DNA of 23,574 bases from Diplodia intermedia (taxonomy: Eukaryota; Ascomycota; Dothideomycetes; Botryosphaeriales; Botryosphaeriaceae), in contig JAKEKT010000180.1 of NCBI GenBank assembly GCA_021495925.1, forward strand, positions 1 through 23,574, in the 5' to 3' direction. Positions 11,599 to 22,193 of the stretch are shown here, one piece after another; positions within the stretch are counted from its first letter, which is position 1, and the number at the start of each line of letters is the position of its first letter. A program made the translations under genes and the position numbers. Below the pieces are notes generated by a model. That model was not told the DNA's origin, did no database searches, and saw nothing but the letters and a program-made list of their open reading frames with translations.

Positions 11599-11966
11599 GA
11601 GCAAGCGGGCTCTAGGGAAACCATTGACGCGCGTGGCGGTGGCAGTGGTAAGTGGAGAGCCGGCGCCACGAAGAGGGTTGTTGCTCGCTTGCTGGCGTAA
11701 CGGATCAAACCCGTTCACGAGTGTTGACGAATCCTGTTTCTTCGAAGTAGCGTGGGTTCATGCGGTTTCCCATTCCTTCCAGCCCATTGCATTGATGAGG
11801 CTTGCCGGCATCGCGGTCACCGCTCAATGCGGCAGGGGAAGGTCCAGGAAGAGTCCAGGAGTAGGAAGCGCGCGACGGGATGCCGATGCAATGGCAGACG
11901 TGGCTGAAAGGCGGTCAAGCCCAGCTTGTGCTGTCTTTAATTTAGACGACGTGATGTGATGCGGCT

Positions 11967-11994
11967 GGCGACGGCGACGGCGACGGCGACGGCG
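11967..11994 (+). repeat. Hexanucleotide tandem repeat
   Basis: Four perfect GGCGAC units plus GGCG, 28 bp in all. It is a simple GC-rich microsatellite with no gene assigned around it. Confidence 0.85.
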
Positions 11995-13035
11995 TTGTCG
12001 TGTTGGTGGTCACCTCAGGTCGTGCCTGCGATCTCGCGACTGCAGTGCTCAAGAACACCGTGGAGCGGGAAGAGAGAGATTGATCGTTTCTTCCCTGCAA
12101 TTTTTCGTTCGGGGTGGGCGTGCACGGCAGTATTGATCGTTTTGACCGTTGCAGGAAATGCAGGCTAGAGTGCTAGCTGGCATTGGCGATGGCTGCAAAG
12201 AAGCAAGAGTCGCGTGATGGTGGCGCGCGTAACGCGTTCTGGCTTGCCTGGTCCCCGTTCCCGGAGCGAAGCAGCGGCAGGGTTGTTGGATGTTATTAGT
12301 TCCTTCGCCTTTTCCCGCCCCGTCGGGTGGAGACGCCGTCTTTTGTGGAGGTGCGCCTTGTTCTTGCGCCCTGGCACCCACCGAGGGTCCGTCGGTTTGA
12401 CCATTGGCCGTTTGGGGCGCATGCTGTTTTTGCGTGTTTGGGGAGGCTGGAGCCGACTGGGATCGCGGTACCCTGTGCCTTCGTACAACAACGGGCTGAT
12501 GGGATGCGCACGCCACCGACGAATCTGCCGAGCTACGGGATCGACGAGGCGGCGAAACAGCGGGATTAGCGGGTTCAAGGTGTCACGAGAATAACGGCCC
12601 GCGGTTGGCTTGCGTCGTCATCAGGCAGTCGCATAAGCACCAGGAATGTGATGGGGCAAGGTGACGATGCAGGATGCACGCCCAACGGCGCGGATTAGCT
12701 AATTGACTAATAGTATACTGCCAGGTAGTCGTAGCAGTCGGTGGCTGCAATAGCTGCATGTCTACAGCAGCCCGGAGGTAAGCGCGATAACGTGCTCCGC
12801 AGCGACCAGCAAGAAAAGAAGCAATCCAAAGCCCCCAGTGGTCGAAGTAACGCCGGGCCTCCAAAACGGACCGCTAAGAGCAGCGACAAGCAAGCCAAAA
12901 AGCAATTCCCGTAGATCGATGACTCCCCCCGAAACTCCTTGAAATATGAACCCTTATCGCTTATCGCATTCGTAAGTTATGTCCGGAAGTGGTAGTACTG
13001 ATGATGACGGCGAACGGAGAAGATGGACGTGTCTT

Positions 13036-13608
13036 TTAGATGCCGCGTATCGCGACGGTGCGCTCCGAGTTCAGCTTCTCGGCGTTGCGCTCGTGACTCT
13101 CCTTCTTGCAGTCCTCGAGGCCCGAGCACTTGTGGTCCTCCAACAGGCGATGACGTCCGCAGAAGTGGCCCGAGCAGAAGCCGCAGTCGCCGACGATGCG
13201 TTGCGCTGCGTCCTTGCAGTCCTTGTAGCTGCAGCGGATCTTCTTGGGGGGCATGCCGCCTCGCACGGGAAGCGCCAGATGCAGCGTCGAGTCCCGGGTG
13301 ATGTTGTAGTCGGACAGCGTCGAGTCGGCCGACGTCAGGTGCTTGCCGGCATGCACCAGACGCAGGTCGGACGTCGGCAGGTTCGTGCGGAGGGCGAGCA
13401 GGCTCTTGAGGGTATCTATCGACGTGTCGGCCGGAATGGTGAGGGGAAAGGCTGCGGCGGCGTTAGTGACAGGCTGCGGCGTAAGGGGGCCTCGGCGGCG
13501 GCTGCACTCACTCTCGCCGGCGATGTTCTTGACGAAGATCTGCACGGAGTCCTCGCAGTCCCAGGCGGACGAGGAGGACGAGATGGACGAGATGCTGTTG
13601 GAACGCAT
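13036..13608 (-). CDS. Ubiquitin-like / AN1-type zinc-finger protein
   Basis: Small protein joining a ubiquitin-like domain to an AN1 zinc finger, a family linked to the proteasome, Cdc48 and protein-stress responses. Exons 13608-13512 and 13451-13036 (minus strand); intron 13452-13511 is 60 nt with a GTGAGT donor, CACTAAC branch site and CAG acceptor. It splices in frame to 170 aa. Residues 1-20 are Ser-rich. The ubiquitin-like domain is about 22-98: VQIFVK start, HAGKHL at the Lys48 region, and an end LSDYNITRDSTLHL followed by PVRGG. The AN1 finger is about 106-141: C106, C111, C122, C125, C130, H133, H139, C141, with a basic, charged tail. The Arg-Gly-Gly at 96-98 comes directly before MPPKKIRC, like a ubiquitin-fusion processing site. 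The start has A at -3; a weak TTATAG element lies about 125 nt upstream. Confidence 0.93.
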   Translation of the reverse strand: MRSNSISSISSSSSAWDCEDSVQIFVKNIAGESECSRRRGPLTPQPVTNAAAAFPLTIPADTSIDTLKSLLALRTNLPTSDLRLVHAGKHLTSADSTLSDYNITRDSTLHLALPVRGGMPPKKIRCSYKDCKDAAQRIVGDCGFCSGHFCGRHRLLEDHKCSGLEDCKKESHERNAEKLNSERTVAIRGI

Positions 13609-14793
13609 CGTGGACTGGGCTGGGCGGGCGGGTGTGTGGCTGGGCGGGTGGGCGGCGTCGCGTGAGGCGGAGTGGTGGTGTCGAGGTGGGTGAGGAGTGG
13701 CAGATGGCGAGGCACACGGGGGCGGCTGGGGCTATAAGTAGCCGGGGCGCGGGTGGTGAATAATCAAGGGACGCTGAAAGGAGCAGAAGCGGCTCCGGGG
13801 GGCTGATGACGAGAAGAGGGTGTCGGCTTGGAAGCGTTAAGAAGCACGACCTGGAAGGGCCCTGCTGTGCTGTGCATCATCTGGCCAGCTCCCGCCGCAG
13901 CGCCCCGGCTCAGGCCCTGGCAAGCACCGCCGCTACTCGGACTACGTGCCGGCCGAACGCCTCGAGTCGCCGCCTTGACGCCGCCCCAGGGCCGCGTCGC
14001 TGCACCGCAGCACGCCCGGCTCGCTTCCCACTGCGGCACTGGCCCTGCGTCGTCGTCCATGCACTCTCTCGCCGCGCCGCGACGCCTGCCACGTATCGTC
14101 GCGCCAACGGTCATGTGCACGCGGTCCATGGGCATTCGTCCAGCGCAGATAAGACGAGACGATCGCGCGCCTAGTCCCAGCGCCGCCGAGCAAGCGCCTC
14201 GCGTCCTGCGGCTCTTGCAGCCCAGCGCCGCCCTCGCCCCAGCCCCGGCCCCGGCCACGGTTACGGCCACGGCCTGCACGCGCTCGCAGCCGCGTTCCGG
14301 CTTCGGCTCGACAAAGGGCGCCTGCGACGGCGACTGCGACTGCACTGCGACTGCTCGCCCTTGTTTGCGGACGTCGCACCGCTGTCTCTTTAGCCTCTTT
14401 GCCTCGCCAGCCGGGCATGCCCATGCGCCCTAATGCACGACATGCATGCAGCAAGCCTCGCACCCCCCATTCCTGTTGTCACCGCCTCGCGTGCCACCAG
14501 CTCCCCAATATATGTCGAGAGACCCCATGCAGGGGCGCTGCTCCTCGGATGACCTGTCGCCCTGGCGAGCCGGCCGCCTGATTAGCTTTTAACAAGCCCT
14601 CCATCCCTACGCTGGCCACGCTGGACGGCAACATTCCCGCGGCGCCCCGCGCACCTGATGTGCTGCAAATAGTCGCTTCTGCCCGATAGAGCAACATAGG
14701 CCACTGCACTTCCCGCTTCCAATCGCTGCGCGACACGACCAGCAAGACCGGCAACCTGCCTGTGCTCCATTGCTACCGCAAGCATTCTACCTT
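13609..14793. other. Upstream region of the UBL-AN1 gene and 3' region of the b5-dehydrogenase gene
   Basis: 1,185 nt, GC-rich, with imperfect short repeats such as the alternating CCCCGG/GGCCACGG stretch at 14230-14275 and GCGACTGCGACTG-like triplets near 14320-14350. The long overlapping frames on both strands look like composition artefacts. It should contain the promoter of the minus-strand UBL-AN1 gene and the 3' untranslated region of the next gene. Confidence 0.5.
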
Positions 14794-16544
14794 CTACAAC
14801 ATGGCCTTCGGCATCTCCTTCATCGCCTGTCTCACCCCGAGATCGGCCAGAATCTCCTCTGTGCCACCCAGGATCGCGTCGAACTTGTAGCACCGGTGGA
14901 AGTGCTCCACCACCCTTCCCATGCCCGTCTGGGTAATGCCTCGCCCACCGAAGATGTTGACCGCCTCGTCCGCAACCTGCACCGGGCATCAGCTGCTGGA
15001 TCTGTGGAAAGGGATGCCCCACCGCAAATATGAGTACTCACTTCGTGCGCCGAGCGCGTCGCAAACGACTTCAACAGGCCGATGGGGCCGCTCAGGTGCT
15101 TCGCCTGCTGATCGTAGCTCATCTTGCACATCTGGTGTGTGATCTGCTCCAACCACGCCTGGTTGGCCTCGACGTGGGAGATCATCTTCGCCAGCCTGTC
15201 AATCCGTCGTCAGTCGCAACTACCCAAGCCCAGAATCCACGGCAGCAAGAGCAAGGGATACGCACTTTTGTCTGATGACCGGCTGTGCGAGGAGGTTCTT
15301 GCCAAAAACGACGCGCTGGTTGGCCCACTTGAGGCATTCCTCGACGACAATGCGTTGCCAGCTGATGACACCGCAGCACATAGCCCATCTCTCGTGGTTG
15401 AAGTTGCTCATAATCACAGTGAACCCCTTGTGCTCCTTACCCAGCAGGTGGTTGACCGGGACCTTGACGTTCTCGAACTGGATGTATGCAGTAGCGGCGG
15501 CCGTGGAGTACGACGTCTTAATCGGCTTGGTCTCGACTCCTTCACCTCTCTCAACAAGAATGACCGAGAACCCCTTGTCCGTCTTGCAGCCCACGACAAA
15601 GTAATCGCAGAACATTCCGTTCGTGATCCACTTCTTAGTGCCATTGATGATGTAGTGCTTGCCGTCCGGAGTCTTGGTGGCAGTGGTGCGGATTCCAGCA
15701 ACGTCGCTTCCTGAAAGATGCGTCAGTCTTACCGAACAAAGCCACCCGCAGCTTGGCCCGTCAGAGCGTCAGCCACACACATACCAGCAAAAGCCTCGGT
15801 AATGGCCAGACAAATCTTCTTCTTCCCGCTCAAGCACTCTTCCGTCACCTTGGCCTGCAGCGCCTTGTCGCCCAACCACTGCCGCACGGCTGTCAACGAG
15901 ATCATCATGCCAGCCATGTTGCCGTCCTGGAAGCCGCGCGCCTTGGGCCTCACCGACTCCTGCGCGACGATCAGGTCGTGGAAGTAGTCGAAGTCCTTGC
16001 CGTCGACGGCGCCGCCAAGCAGCTGGCGGCCGTGCAGGTGCGGGCCGGGGCCCAGCTTCATGGCCAGGATGTTGCTCTCGGCCATCTTGTCGATCAGCTC
16101 CTGGCTGATGTAGGTGCCGTCGCGCTCCTTCTCCTGCGCCTCGGGCGTCACGTGCGTGTCGGTGAAGAGGCGCACGGCGCGCTGCAGCCGGCGGTGGCTC
16201 TCGGCGTAGTACGGGCTGTGGAACTGCGGCCGCAGCCACAGCGGCTCCGCGTACGGCACCTGCGACTGGTCGCCCGGCTGCGGGTCGACGACCTCGGGCT
16301 TCTCGCCCGCCAGCACGCCGACGCACAGCTGGGCCTCGTACTTCTGGAGCACCTCGTGCCGGTGCAGGTTGTAGAAGGCGGCGGTCGCGTCGGTGCCGGC
16401 GACCTGGGCGAGCACGACGGAGCCGCCCGGGTGCGCGTCGACGAAGTCGGTCAGGTCGTAGACTTTGTGGTCGACGATGCACCAGAGCGAGTCTTCGGTG
16501 TTGTGCTTGGCGACCTCGTCGCGGGTGAGCTCTTGGTGCGGCAT
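14794..16544 (-). CDS. Cytochrome b5 domain / acyl-CoA dehydrogenase fusion
   Basis: FAD-dependent acyl-CoA dehydrogenase fold fused behind a cytochrome b5-like haem domain. It probably oxidises an acyl-CoA or related thioester; substrate and compartment are unknown. Exons on the minus strand: 16544-15785, 15710-15266, 15195-15042, 14976-14794; introns of 74, 70, 65 nt. All phases agree, giving 513 aa. The b5 domain is residues about 4-80, with HPGG (H38) and H63 as likely haem ligands. The dehydrogenase runs from about 110 to 510: AITEAFAGSDVAGIRTT (FAD/substrate region), KKWITNG, then the C-terminal helical domain with NIFGGRGIT and GGTEEILADLGVRQ. The MCAD-type catalytic Glu position reads Gly (LGGTEE), whereas NHERW carries E360 at the place used by isovaleryl- and long-chain enzymes. 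An upstream in-frame Met at 16577 would add 11 residues; 16544 is preferred because the b5 domain starts right after it. No mitochondrial presequence or PTS1 end is obvious (ends KAML). Confidence 0.93.
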
Positions 16545-18003
16545 CTTTCTTTCCGGTGGCAGTAGGGAGGCAGTCAAGTAACGGGGCGAGGTAGCTAGGT
16601 GGACAACGACAGTTGGTGGTCAGTTGGTAGTTCGGTAAAGCTGGAGGTGGAAAAAGGACACACAAGAGACACAGCTGAAGTCGGCGGGCTCCGAGACAGG
16701 TAGGTTGATCGGCCGGAAGAGGTGACGACACGAGTAAGAACGAGAGGGAGACAGGAAAGAGAGATGTGGGGGAAAGGGCGGAGGTTATATTAAAAGTTCC
16801 TACATGGCTGCATCTGGGCATGAGCCGCTCCAAGGGACCTACAGGTGGTTCGAGTCCGGGGTAGACAGGACAGCAGCCAACCAGCCGTGGGGGAATGGCG
16901 AGCCGACCGCAGGCCGAGGCTCGTTCGTGTCGAACCTTGGTCAAAGCTTCCCCTGCAGGGTGCGCCAGCGCGCCGCCGCCTCTGGGCGGAGCCAATCGGA
17001 GCGCGCACAATTACGAAAATGACCCCTGTCGCCCGCCCCTCCACTCCGCACAACTGTCCGCCAGCTGATAAGGATGTTTAGTGATAAAGGTCCGAGGGAA
17101 GACGGCCTTGCGCACGCGCTTGGCTGAAGCAATGTACGGTCTGTGAAAAGAGGCATGCAATTGGGCGATATCAGCGAGGGAGCGCTCGGTACATCGCGAG
17201 GTGCTTGTCGCTGCATGCGCCTTCTCTCCGCAACAAAGAGGCTTACGCCCGAAACGGGGGAGGTTCCGTTTTAGGGACCGGAATGGCTGCTCTGAGGCGG
17301 AGGGACTTGTCGACTCGTAGAGATGGCTTTTCCACGACTCGGGTGTGCCCTTGTGAGCTCAAGTGTTCCCCGCGTCAACTTATTGCTGGGAAACGAAAAG
17401 AAAAAAAAAAAGGTATCTGGATGTCGAGCCACCGTCTAGGACCGCCCTGGGACACAACATAATATAATCTTCGCGAATCTTTGGCATCGGCTTATTTCAT
17501 TTACTCTGATTCGGCAGGGAGAGAAATGTAACGAAAGCCATTTAACGTAGTTGTGGAGGTCTAATCTATTAAGAGGGGGGATTCATATGTGCCAAGGACA
17601 TGATTCTTGAGAATTTCGTTACAATTTTCCCGTGATTTCATTTCTTCCAAAGATTGTCGAGAACAAAATATTTCGTGTGGGGTGTTGCAAAATCATCCTT
17701 CAAAACTTGCGGATGTTTATGCCATTAGAGGGACGACACTCGGTCTGGCTGACAGCGGAGCCAACGGGAGCCTCCAAAATTCCGGGAGCCGACTCCACAA
17801 ATGATCGACCAGGAGAGGGAGGATTGGTGTGGAGTTGAGAGAGGATGAGTAGGGCTGAGCCAGGAGCACTTCGTCTAAAAAGTTCCACGTGCGTCTGGGA
17901 GACGAGTACCATGGAAACCTCAAGACGTAGGTGCCCCATAATTGAAACGCTAGTCCGAATGCTTCACTTAGGTTTCGTGTTGATGCTCAGGTGCCGGGAT
18001 GGA
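16545..18003. other. Intergenic region: dehydrogenase promoter and MFS 3' region
   Basis: 1,459 nt between two minus-strand genes. It holds the promoter described above, a run of eleven A at 17401-17411, and an AT-richer part at 17450-17720 that may be the 3' side of the downstream MFS gene. No frame shows a known domain. Confidence 0.5.
16784..16797 (-). promoter_or_regulatory. TATA-like element of the b5-dehydrogenase gene
   Basis: Read on the minus strand the sequence is CTTTTAATATAACC, about 240 nt before the ATG. It is followed by a CT-rich leader (CTCTCTTTCCTGTCTCCCTC) of the kind that often surrounds fungal start sites. A CCAAT box in reverse orientation lies further upstream near 16990. 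Position and sequence fit, but no start site is known. Confidence 0.4.
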
Positions 18004-19877
18004 TCACACCTCCCGAGTGACAGCATACTTGCTGTGCTTCCGGACAAGGTGGCCCCACTTGTACAAAGCGTACGGAATCGGCGTCATCAGGGCCGAGATG
18101 CAAGCCAGGATGGTCAGCGTGTACGGCACGCCCATGTTCTCGTAGAACGGGATGCCGACAACAGTCATGCCTCCGGCAGCGAAGTAGCGTACCAGAGTCA
18201 CGAAGGTGAGGGCGGAAGCGGCGTACATCTCATAGGAGTCGATGATGTACATGTACGCGGAGAGGAAGATGCCGATGATGCCGTAGCCGAAGAGGGCAGT
18301 GGCGATGATGGGGGACCAGATGCTGATCGAGACCCTCGCAGTCCAGCCCTGCCAGAATAGGGCGATGGGGATGGCCGGCGCGGCGCCGAGCATAGCGTAC
18401 CACAGGCGAGTTTCGGGGTTGAAGAAGGCGGCGCCTTTGGCCTTAGCGCGTTCGAGGTCTCTAACGGTGATACGGTAGACGACGGGTACGAGGAAGACGG
18501 CCATAACAATACCAATGAACATTGCGACGAAGATGATGTTGGTGAGCCCCTGCGAGATGCCGTACGTTTCTTGGAAAATGTAGGCGTAGCCGTCGAGGAA
18601 GGTGAAAAGGACGATGTAGATGACAGACAGGTAGAGCGTCATCAGCATGATGATGGGCTCCGTGATCATCAGGAAAGGCCGGGTCATGGCAACTTTCAAG
18701 CGCGTGAACAGGGTTGCCTCAACGATTTCGTGTTCGGCCTGAAAGCGGTGGTCTCCCGTGATCTTCCGCAGTTGCTGGGCCTTCCATTGCAAAAGAACGG
18801 GAGAAAAGGTTTCAGGCATGCAGAAGAATAGCATGGTAAGCACAAGTCCCGAGGTTACAAGCATGATCCATTCGGACCAACGCCAGCTGATCAAGGGAGA
18901 TGGGCCGATGTATGCTCCAATGACAGGGCCAAGAACCGGTCCGCCGAACGCAGCAACTGCGAAAAGGGGGAAACCCCACGTCTTCTCGAGGCCGTTGTAC
19001 ATGTCGGACACGGAGCCGCCAGCACAAGTCAACGGGGTTGAAGCAGAACAACCGGCCAGGAAGCGGAAGACAATCTGGGCGCCAAAGTTTGGGGCCAAAC
19101 CGGCGGCCATGATCCAGATGCTGTAGATGGCGAGGGATCCCATGTAGACAATGGTGCGTCCGAAAGTCTCTGAGAAAGGGCCCGCTACTAGCGCTCCGCA
19201 ACCGAAGCCAATGAGGAACATTCCTGCAAAACGGTTAGCGACCTACCCACAGGCTCATGGTAGTCCCTACCAGTCGCCAGAGTTTCCGCAACTTCGCTGA
19301 CTCCGAACTCGGCAGCGCCCTGAGGCAAGATGGCGGCGTCGATGGATGAAGCGGCGCAAACGGCAAAGGCGACGGCAGAGATTTGGAGGGTGACGCCAAC
19401 GCGCTTCGGAGTGCTCCAGTTGCGAGGGTTGAGAGGATCGGATTCACCCTCCCAACCGACGACAAACACCTGCTCGCCTTTGCCTTCATGGGTTCGGCGG
19501 TCACGAGCTTCGATGCCAGTCAGGGAGTGGCCGAGGGCGGCCCTGGCGGTGTACTGGGTTCGGGCAGTGGCAGCGGTATGGACGCGGTCGACGGCGACGG
19601 GCTCAATCTCCTGAGACGTGGATGAGTTACTGGACGAGATGGAAACAGAGTCGGTGGAACGACCAGGTGTGAAAGGCTCTTCCTTTTCCTCCTCGTCTTC
19701 GTTCTCTTCTTCCTCCTTGCTTCTCGGGTCTCCTAGATCCTTCTCGGACTGCGGAGACGGAGCGCGGGGTTGCTCGTTCTGAGGGCGAATGGTGATGGTG
19801 TTCGCCTTCTCCAGATCGCGCTGGATCTGGGCTTGTGCAGCCAGGCCGAAGCGTCGGTACTGAAGGATGGACTGCAT
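18004..19877 (-). CDS. MFS drug:H+ antiporter, polyamine-transporter-like (DHA1)
   Basis: Proton-coupled exporter of the 12-helix DHA1 group that includes yeast polyamine (Tpo1-type) and multidrug pumps; substrate unknown. Exons 19877-19271 and 19223-18004 (minus strand); intron 19224-19270 is 47 nt with a GCTAAC branch site, and splicing gives 608 aa. Residues 1-145 are a long polar tail with an acidic run KEEEENEDEEEKEE (54-67) and Ser-rich stretches, likely cytoplasmic. DPLNPRNW (147-154) is the hallmark just before helix 1. Motif A is GPFSETFGR (about 217-225). RFLAG (256-260) is followed by the antiporter motif C, FGGPVLGPVIGAYIG (295-309). The start at 19877 has A at -3; the frame is open further upstream to 20387, but that part looks non-coding. 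It could export a toxic metabolite or polyamine. Confidence 0.93.
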
Positions 19878-20849
19878 GTTGCAAGCTGAAAAGTCGGCGA
19901 CGGACAGGCTGGGGGAAGAAAGGGCACGGTGGGAGAAAGAATATTTAATATCTCCACCGGGAATAGCATGGGCCAGTCCTGCAGTGCGCCAATAGCTCGA
20001 TATTTCTAAGCGGTGACGTTGGGTAAGCGAACAAGTTGCCGCGATAGGCATCGAAACGACCCACCTCGATCCATCGAGCGCAGTGCCATTGGCTGCAGCG
20101 CATTGGTAATCTTGATGCTTCCAATCGGCCGAAGTCGCGAACAAGGGTTTTTGAAGAGAGGAGCAGACAGCAAGGCAGCAGGCCGAGCGAGACCACCGAG
20201 CCCGAGCCCGGTAGCTCCAGGCTACCGACTCCGACCCGTGCACGGTCTCTTGGAGACAGCGACGGTCCCACAGTCCCGAATCGAGGAGGCTGTCAAATGC
20301 CGTGGGGATAGCTGGGAGTGAGAGAGGGTGAGAAGGTGAAGGGGAGACGGCAACGATTTCACGGATTCGTACTCGTATTTTGCCCACAGGCTTTTGTCTT
20401 CAACGGCGCGTAGGAGCCTCCCTTGACGGTCAACGTTTTCCGGCTCTGCGGCACGCGCTTGCTCCACGCGGTCGATCACCGACGGGCCCTTGCTCTCCCC
20501 GGGACTGTCCCTTCCGCATTGCCTGACTTTTTCGACCATCACCACATCGTAGCATCCCAAACTCACCTCTTTGTTTCCTCCGCTGTGACAACTGGCGGTG
20601 GAAAGGGGCAGCCTCTTCCGTCTGGCTCGGATCCATCCTGGGGTTGATGGACTGGGCATTGAGCAAGAAGGACGCTGCACAGCATCGAAACCGGCAGCAA
20701 GACCGCAACTTTGCACGTCGCAACGAGAAGAAGAAAAGAAAGAAAAACGGGACGGGGCGTGGTTTGCGGGCGATCATTCGGCAGAGGTTTATTGAGGTGA
20801 TGATTCATTGCCGGGTGGGTGCGCATGCGAGCAATCACATTTCTTACTT
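19878..20849. other. Intergenic region between DHA1 transporter and Mae1-like transporter
   Basis: 972 nt containing the promoter of the DHA1 gene and the 3' untranslated region of the Mae1-like gene. Overlapping frames on both strands (20222-20853) carry no recognisable motif. Confidence 0.5.
19941..19950 (-). promoter_or_regulatory. TATA-like element of the DHA1 transporter gene
   Basis: On the minus strand TATTAAATAT lies about 65-75 nt before the ATG, followed by CT-rich TCTTTCTCCC and CCCTTTCTTCCCCC. Spacing fits a TATA-like box with a short leader, so transcription probably starts near 19900-19920. Confidence 0.4.
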
Positions 20850-22193
20850 TCACTCCCTGCGCGCCTTCCCCAACTCCGGCCGCGCTCTTTCCTGGACCTC
20901 GTTTTCGTCCTCGTCTTCGTCCTCGTCAACCCCTGGCCACAGCACTTCCCTCTTCCACACCGCACGCATCGATGCTGCCGCCACCAGCAACCATGCAACA
21001 ACAAGCAGGATTGTCATCGCGCTCGTCACCCCCTTGATTCCGTCACTGTTCAGCTCGTTTCCAATCTGGATCGCCGCAATCGTCAAGCCTGCCTGCGGGA
21101 AGACGAAGCTCCAGCAGCTCATCGTGAATCTCATCTTTTTCCATCCCAAAATGTTCGAGATGCTGGCCAGCGCGAAGAACCAGAAGCCGAGCAGCCACAG
21201 AAACACTCCGGCCGGGAGCCCCACAGCCTTCCACACCTGCGCCGCCGACGTGCCTTCGGTCCCCAGGAAGGCCGCGGGCAATATCCTCGGCGCGAGCGAC
21301 CCCACCGCCATGAACGTGTCCGACGTGTACGCCGCCGGCCCCACGGCCACGTACATGCCCGGCCGCTGCTTCTCCGTTGGCATCTCGCCGTTGATCAGCC
21401 GCGTGAAGTACAGCGTGTACATCATGAACGCCATGCTCCACCCGAACCCCTCGAACGCGAGTCCGCCGATCATGATGGGCAGCCCACTTTCGCGCGGCTG
21501 CGAGTGCTCCAGCCCCGCGGCAAGCGGCCCCAGGACCAGGAAGGGGTAGGCCGGGAGGAGCCACGCTGGAGTTGCTTCGGTGACTGGAAGCCTGCGCGTG
21601 TCGAAAATGACGTGGTATTGGAATATCACCACCAGCAGCGCGCAACCAGCGTACCCCCAAAAGAGAACCTCGAGCGTCTTGACCAGCCAGACACCGCAGT
21701 ACGGGGTACCATATAGCTCGATGTTGTAGATGATGAACGCTACCGAGACCCTTCGATTTCACATCAGCATCCTATTCGGGATTGGTTGGAGGAGACATAC
21801 CAGAATGTCCCGAAGAAAAATGATTCCCGCGGATGGTGCAATGACAGCTTCAATGATCCCGATTCCACGATGAATCGCATCGTTATGCAGGCACTAAATG
21901 AGATGAAGAGTACCAGGTCCAGGATGAAGAAGGCCTTTCCAATTGTGAATAGTCCATCAAATTCGAACGGCTGCTGGGCCAAGAGCACCGCCATGGCTCC
22001 CGTCGCCATGGTGCATTCGAACCATGTCTACTTCGTCAGCAGCTCCAACACGAAAACTGGGGGACCTCAACCTCACCCATGTGAAATGGCATATCCGCTC
22101 CTTCCACGTTACTTCACGCGTCTCGGATCGAACGGGTCCCTGACTGTTTGATGGGCTACCTGGAGTCGACTCCGGTCTGTCCTGTCGAACCAT
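20850..22193 (-). CDS. Mae1-like C4-dicarboxylate/malic acid transporter (TDT family)
   Basis: Ten-helix TDT-family carrier at the plasma membrane. Relatives move malate and other C4 dicarboxylates (Mae1) or sulfite (Ssu1); text such as FDGLFTIGKAFFILDLVLF and SLHHPRESFFFGTFWVSVAF looks closer to the Mae1 type. Exons on the minus strand: 22193-22077, 22027-21801, 21750-20850; introns of 49 and 50 nt; 414 aa. The joins restore ICHFTWTWFECTMATGAM and TFWVSVAFIIYNIELYGTP. The second intron needs an AAG acceptor. The ATG at 22193 has A at -3 and G at +4; the frame extends upstream to a GTG at 22274, but no ATG is there. The C-terminus carries an acidic run (DEDEDEDENE) encoded by a CTCGTC-like repeat. 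Substrate cannot be fixed from sequence alone. Confidence 0.9.

Larger units (their letters stand above)
5613..13035. other. Long region without recognisable genes
   Basis: 7.4 kb with no frame that resembles a known protein on either strand. Frames up to 250 codons exist, mainly in the GC-rich part 5900-7900, but they are rich in Arg, Pro, Ser and Ala, overlap each other on both strands and lack domain motifs or helix patterns. I found no terminal repeats, reverse-transcriptase or transposase motifs. The base composition is not AT-skewed, so heavy repeat-induced point mutation is unlikely. CT-rich, promoter-like stretches occur around 10560-10970. Two short tandem repeats and one weak small-protein candidate are listed separately. 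Adjacent GATA-type sites (GCGATAAGCGATAAGG on the minus strand) lie at 12952-12967, just past the end of the AN1 gene. A multi-exon gene of an unfamiliar family, or a non-coding RNA, cannot be excluded. Confidence 0.5.

Noticed and set aside
12979..13665. 228-codon plus-strand frame over the UBL-AN1 gene
   Set aside because: Antisense shadow; the minus frame has intact zinc ligands and ubiquitin-like motifs.
15753..16565. 270-codon plus-strand frame opposite the b5-dehydrogenase exon 1
   Set aside because: Val/Leu/Ala/Arg-rich mirror of the real gene; no recognisable motif.
16798..16867. Possible tRNA: exact B-box match GGTTCGAGTCC at 16847-16857, with an A-box-like TGGC about 42 nt upstream
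   Set aside because: The T-stem pairs only two or three of five bases, and the acceptor arms do not pair, so no cloverleaf forms. It lies next to the dehydrogenase promoter and is probably chance.
19188..20387. Extended 399-codon version of the DHA1 transporter first exon
   Set aside because: The part before Met at 19877 crosses the TATA-like, CT-rich promoter and has no family-like sequence.
20644..21716. Two plus-strand frames of about 300 codons opposite the Mae1-like gene
   Set aside because: Composition artefacts opposite a membrane protein whose helices and splice joins are clear on the minus strand.
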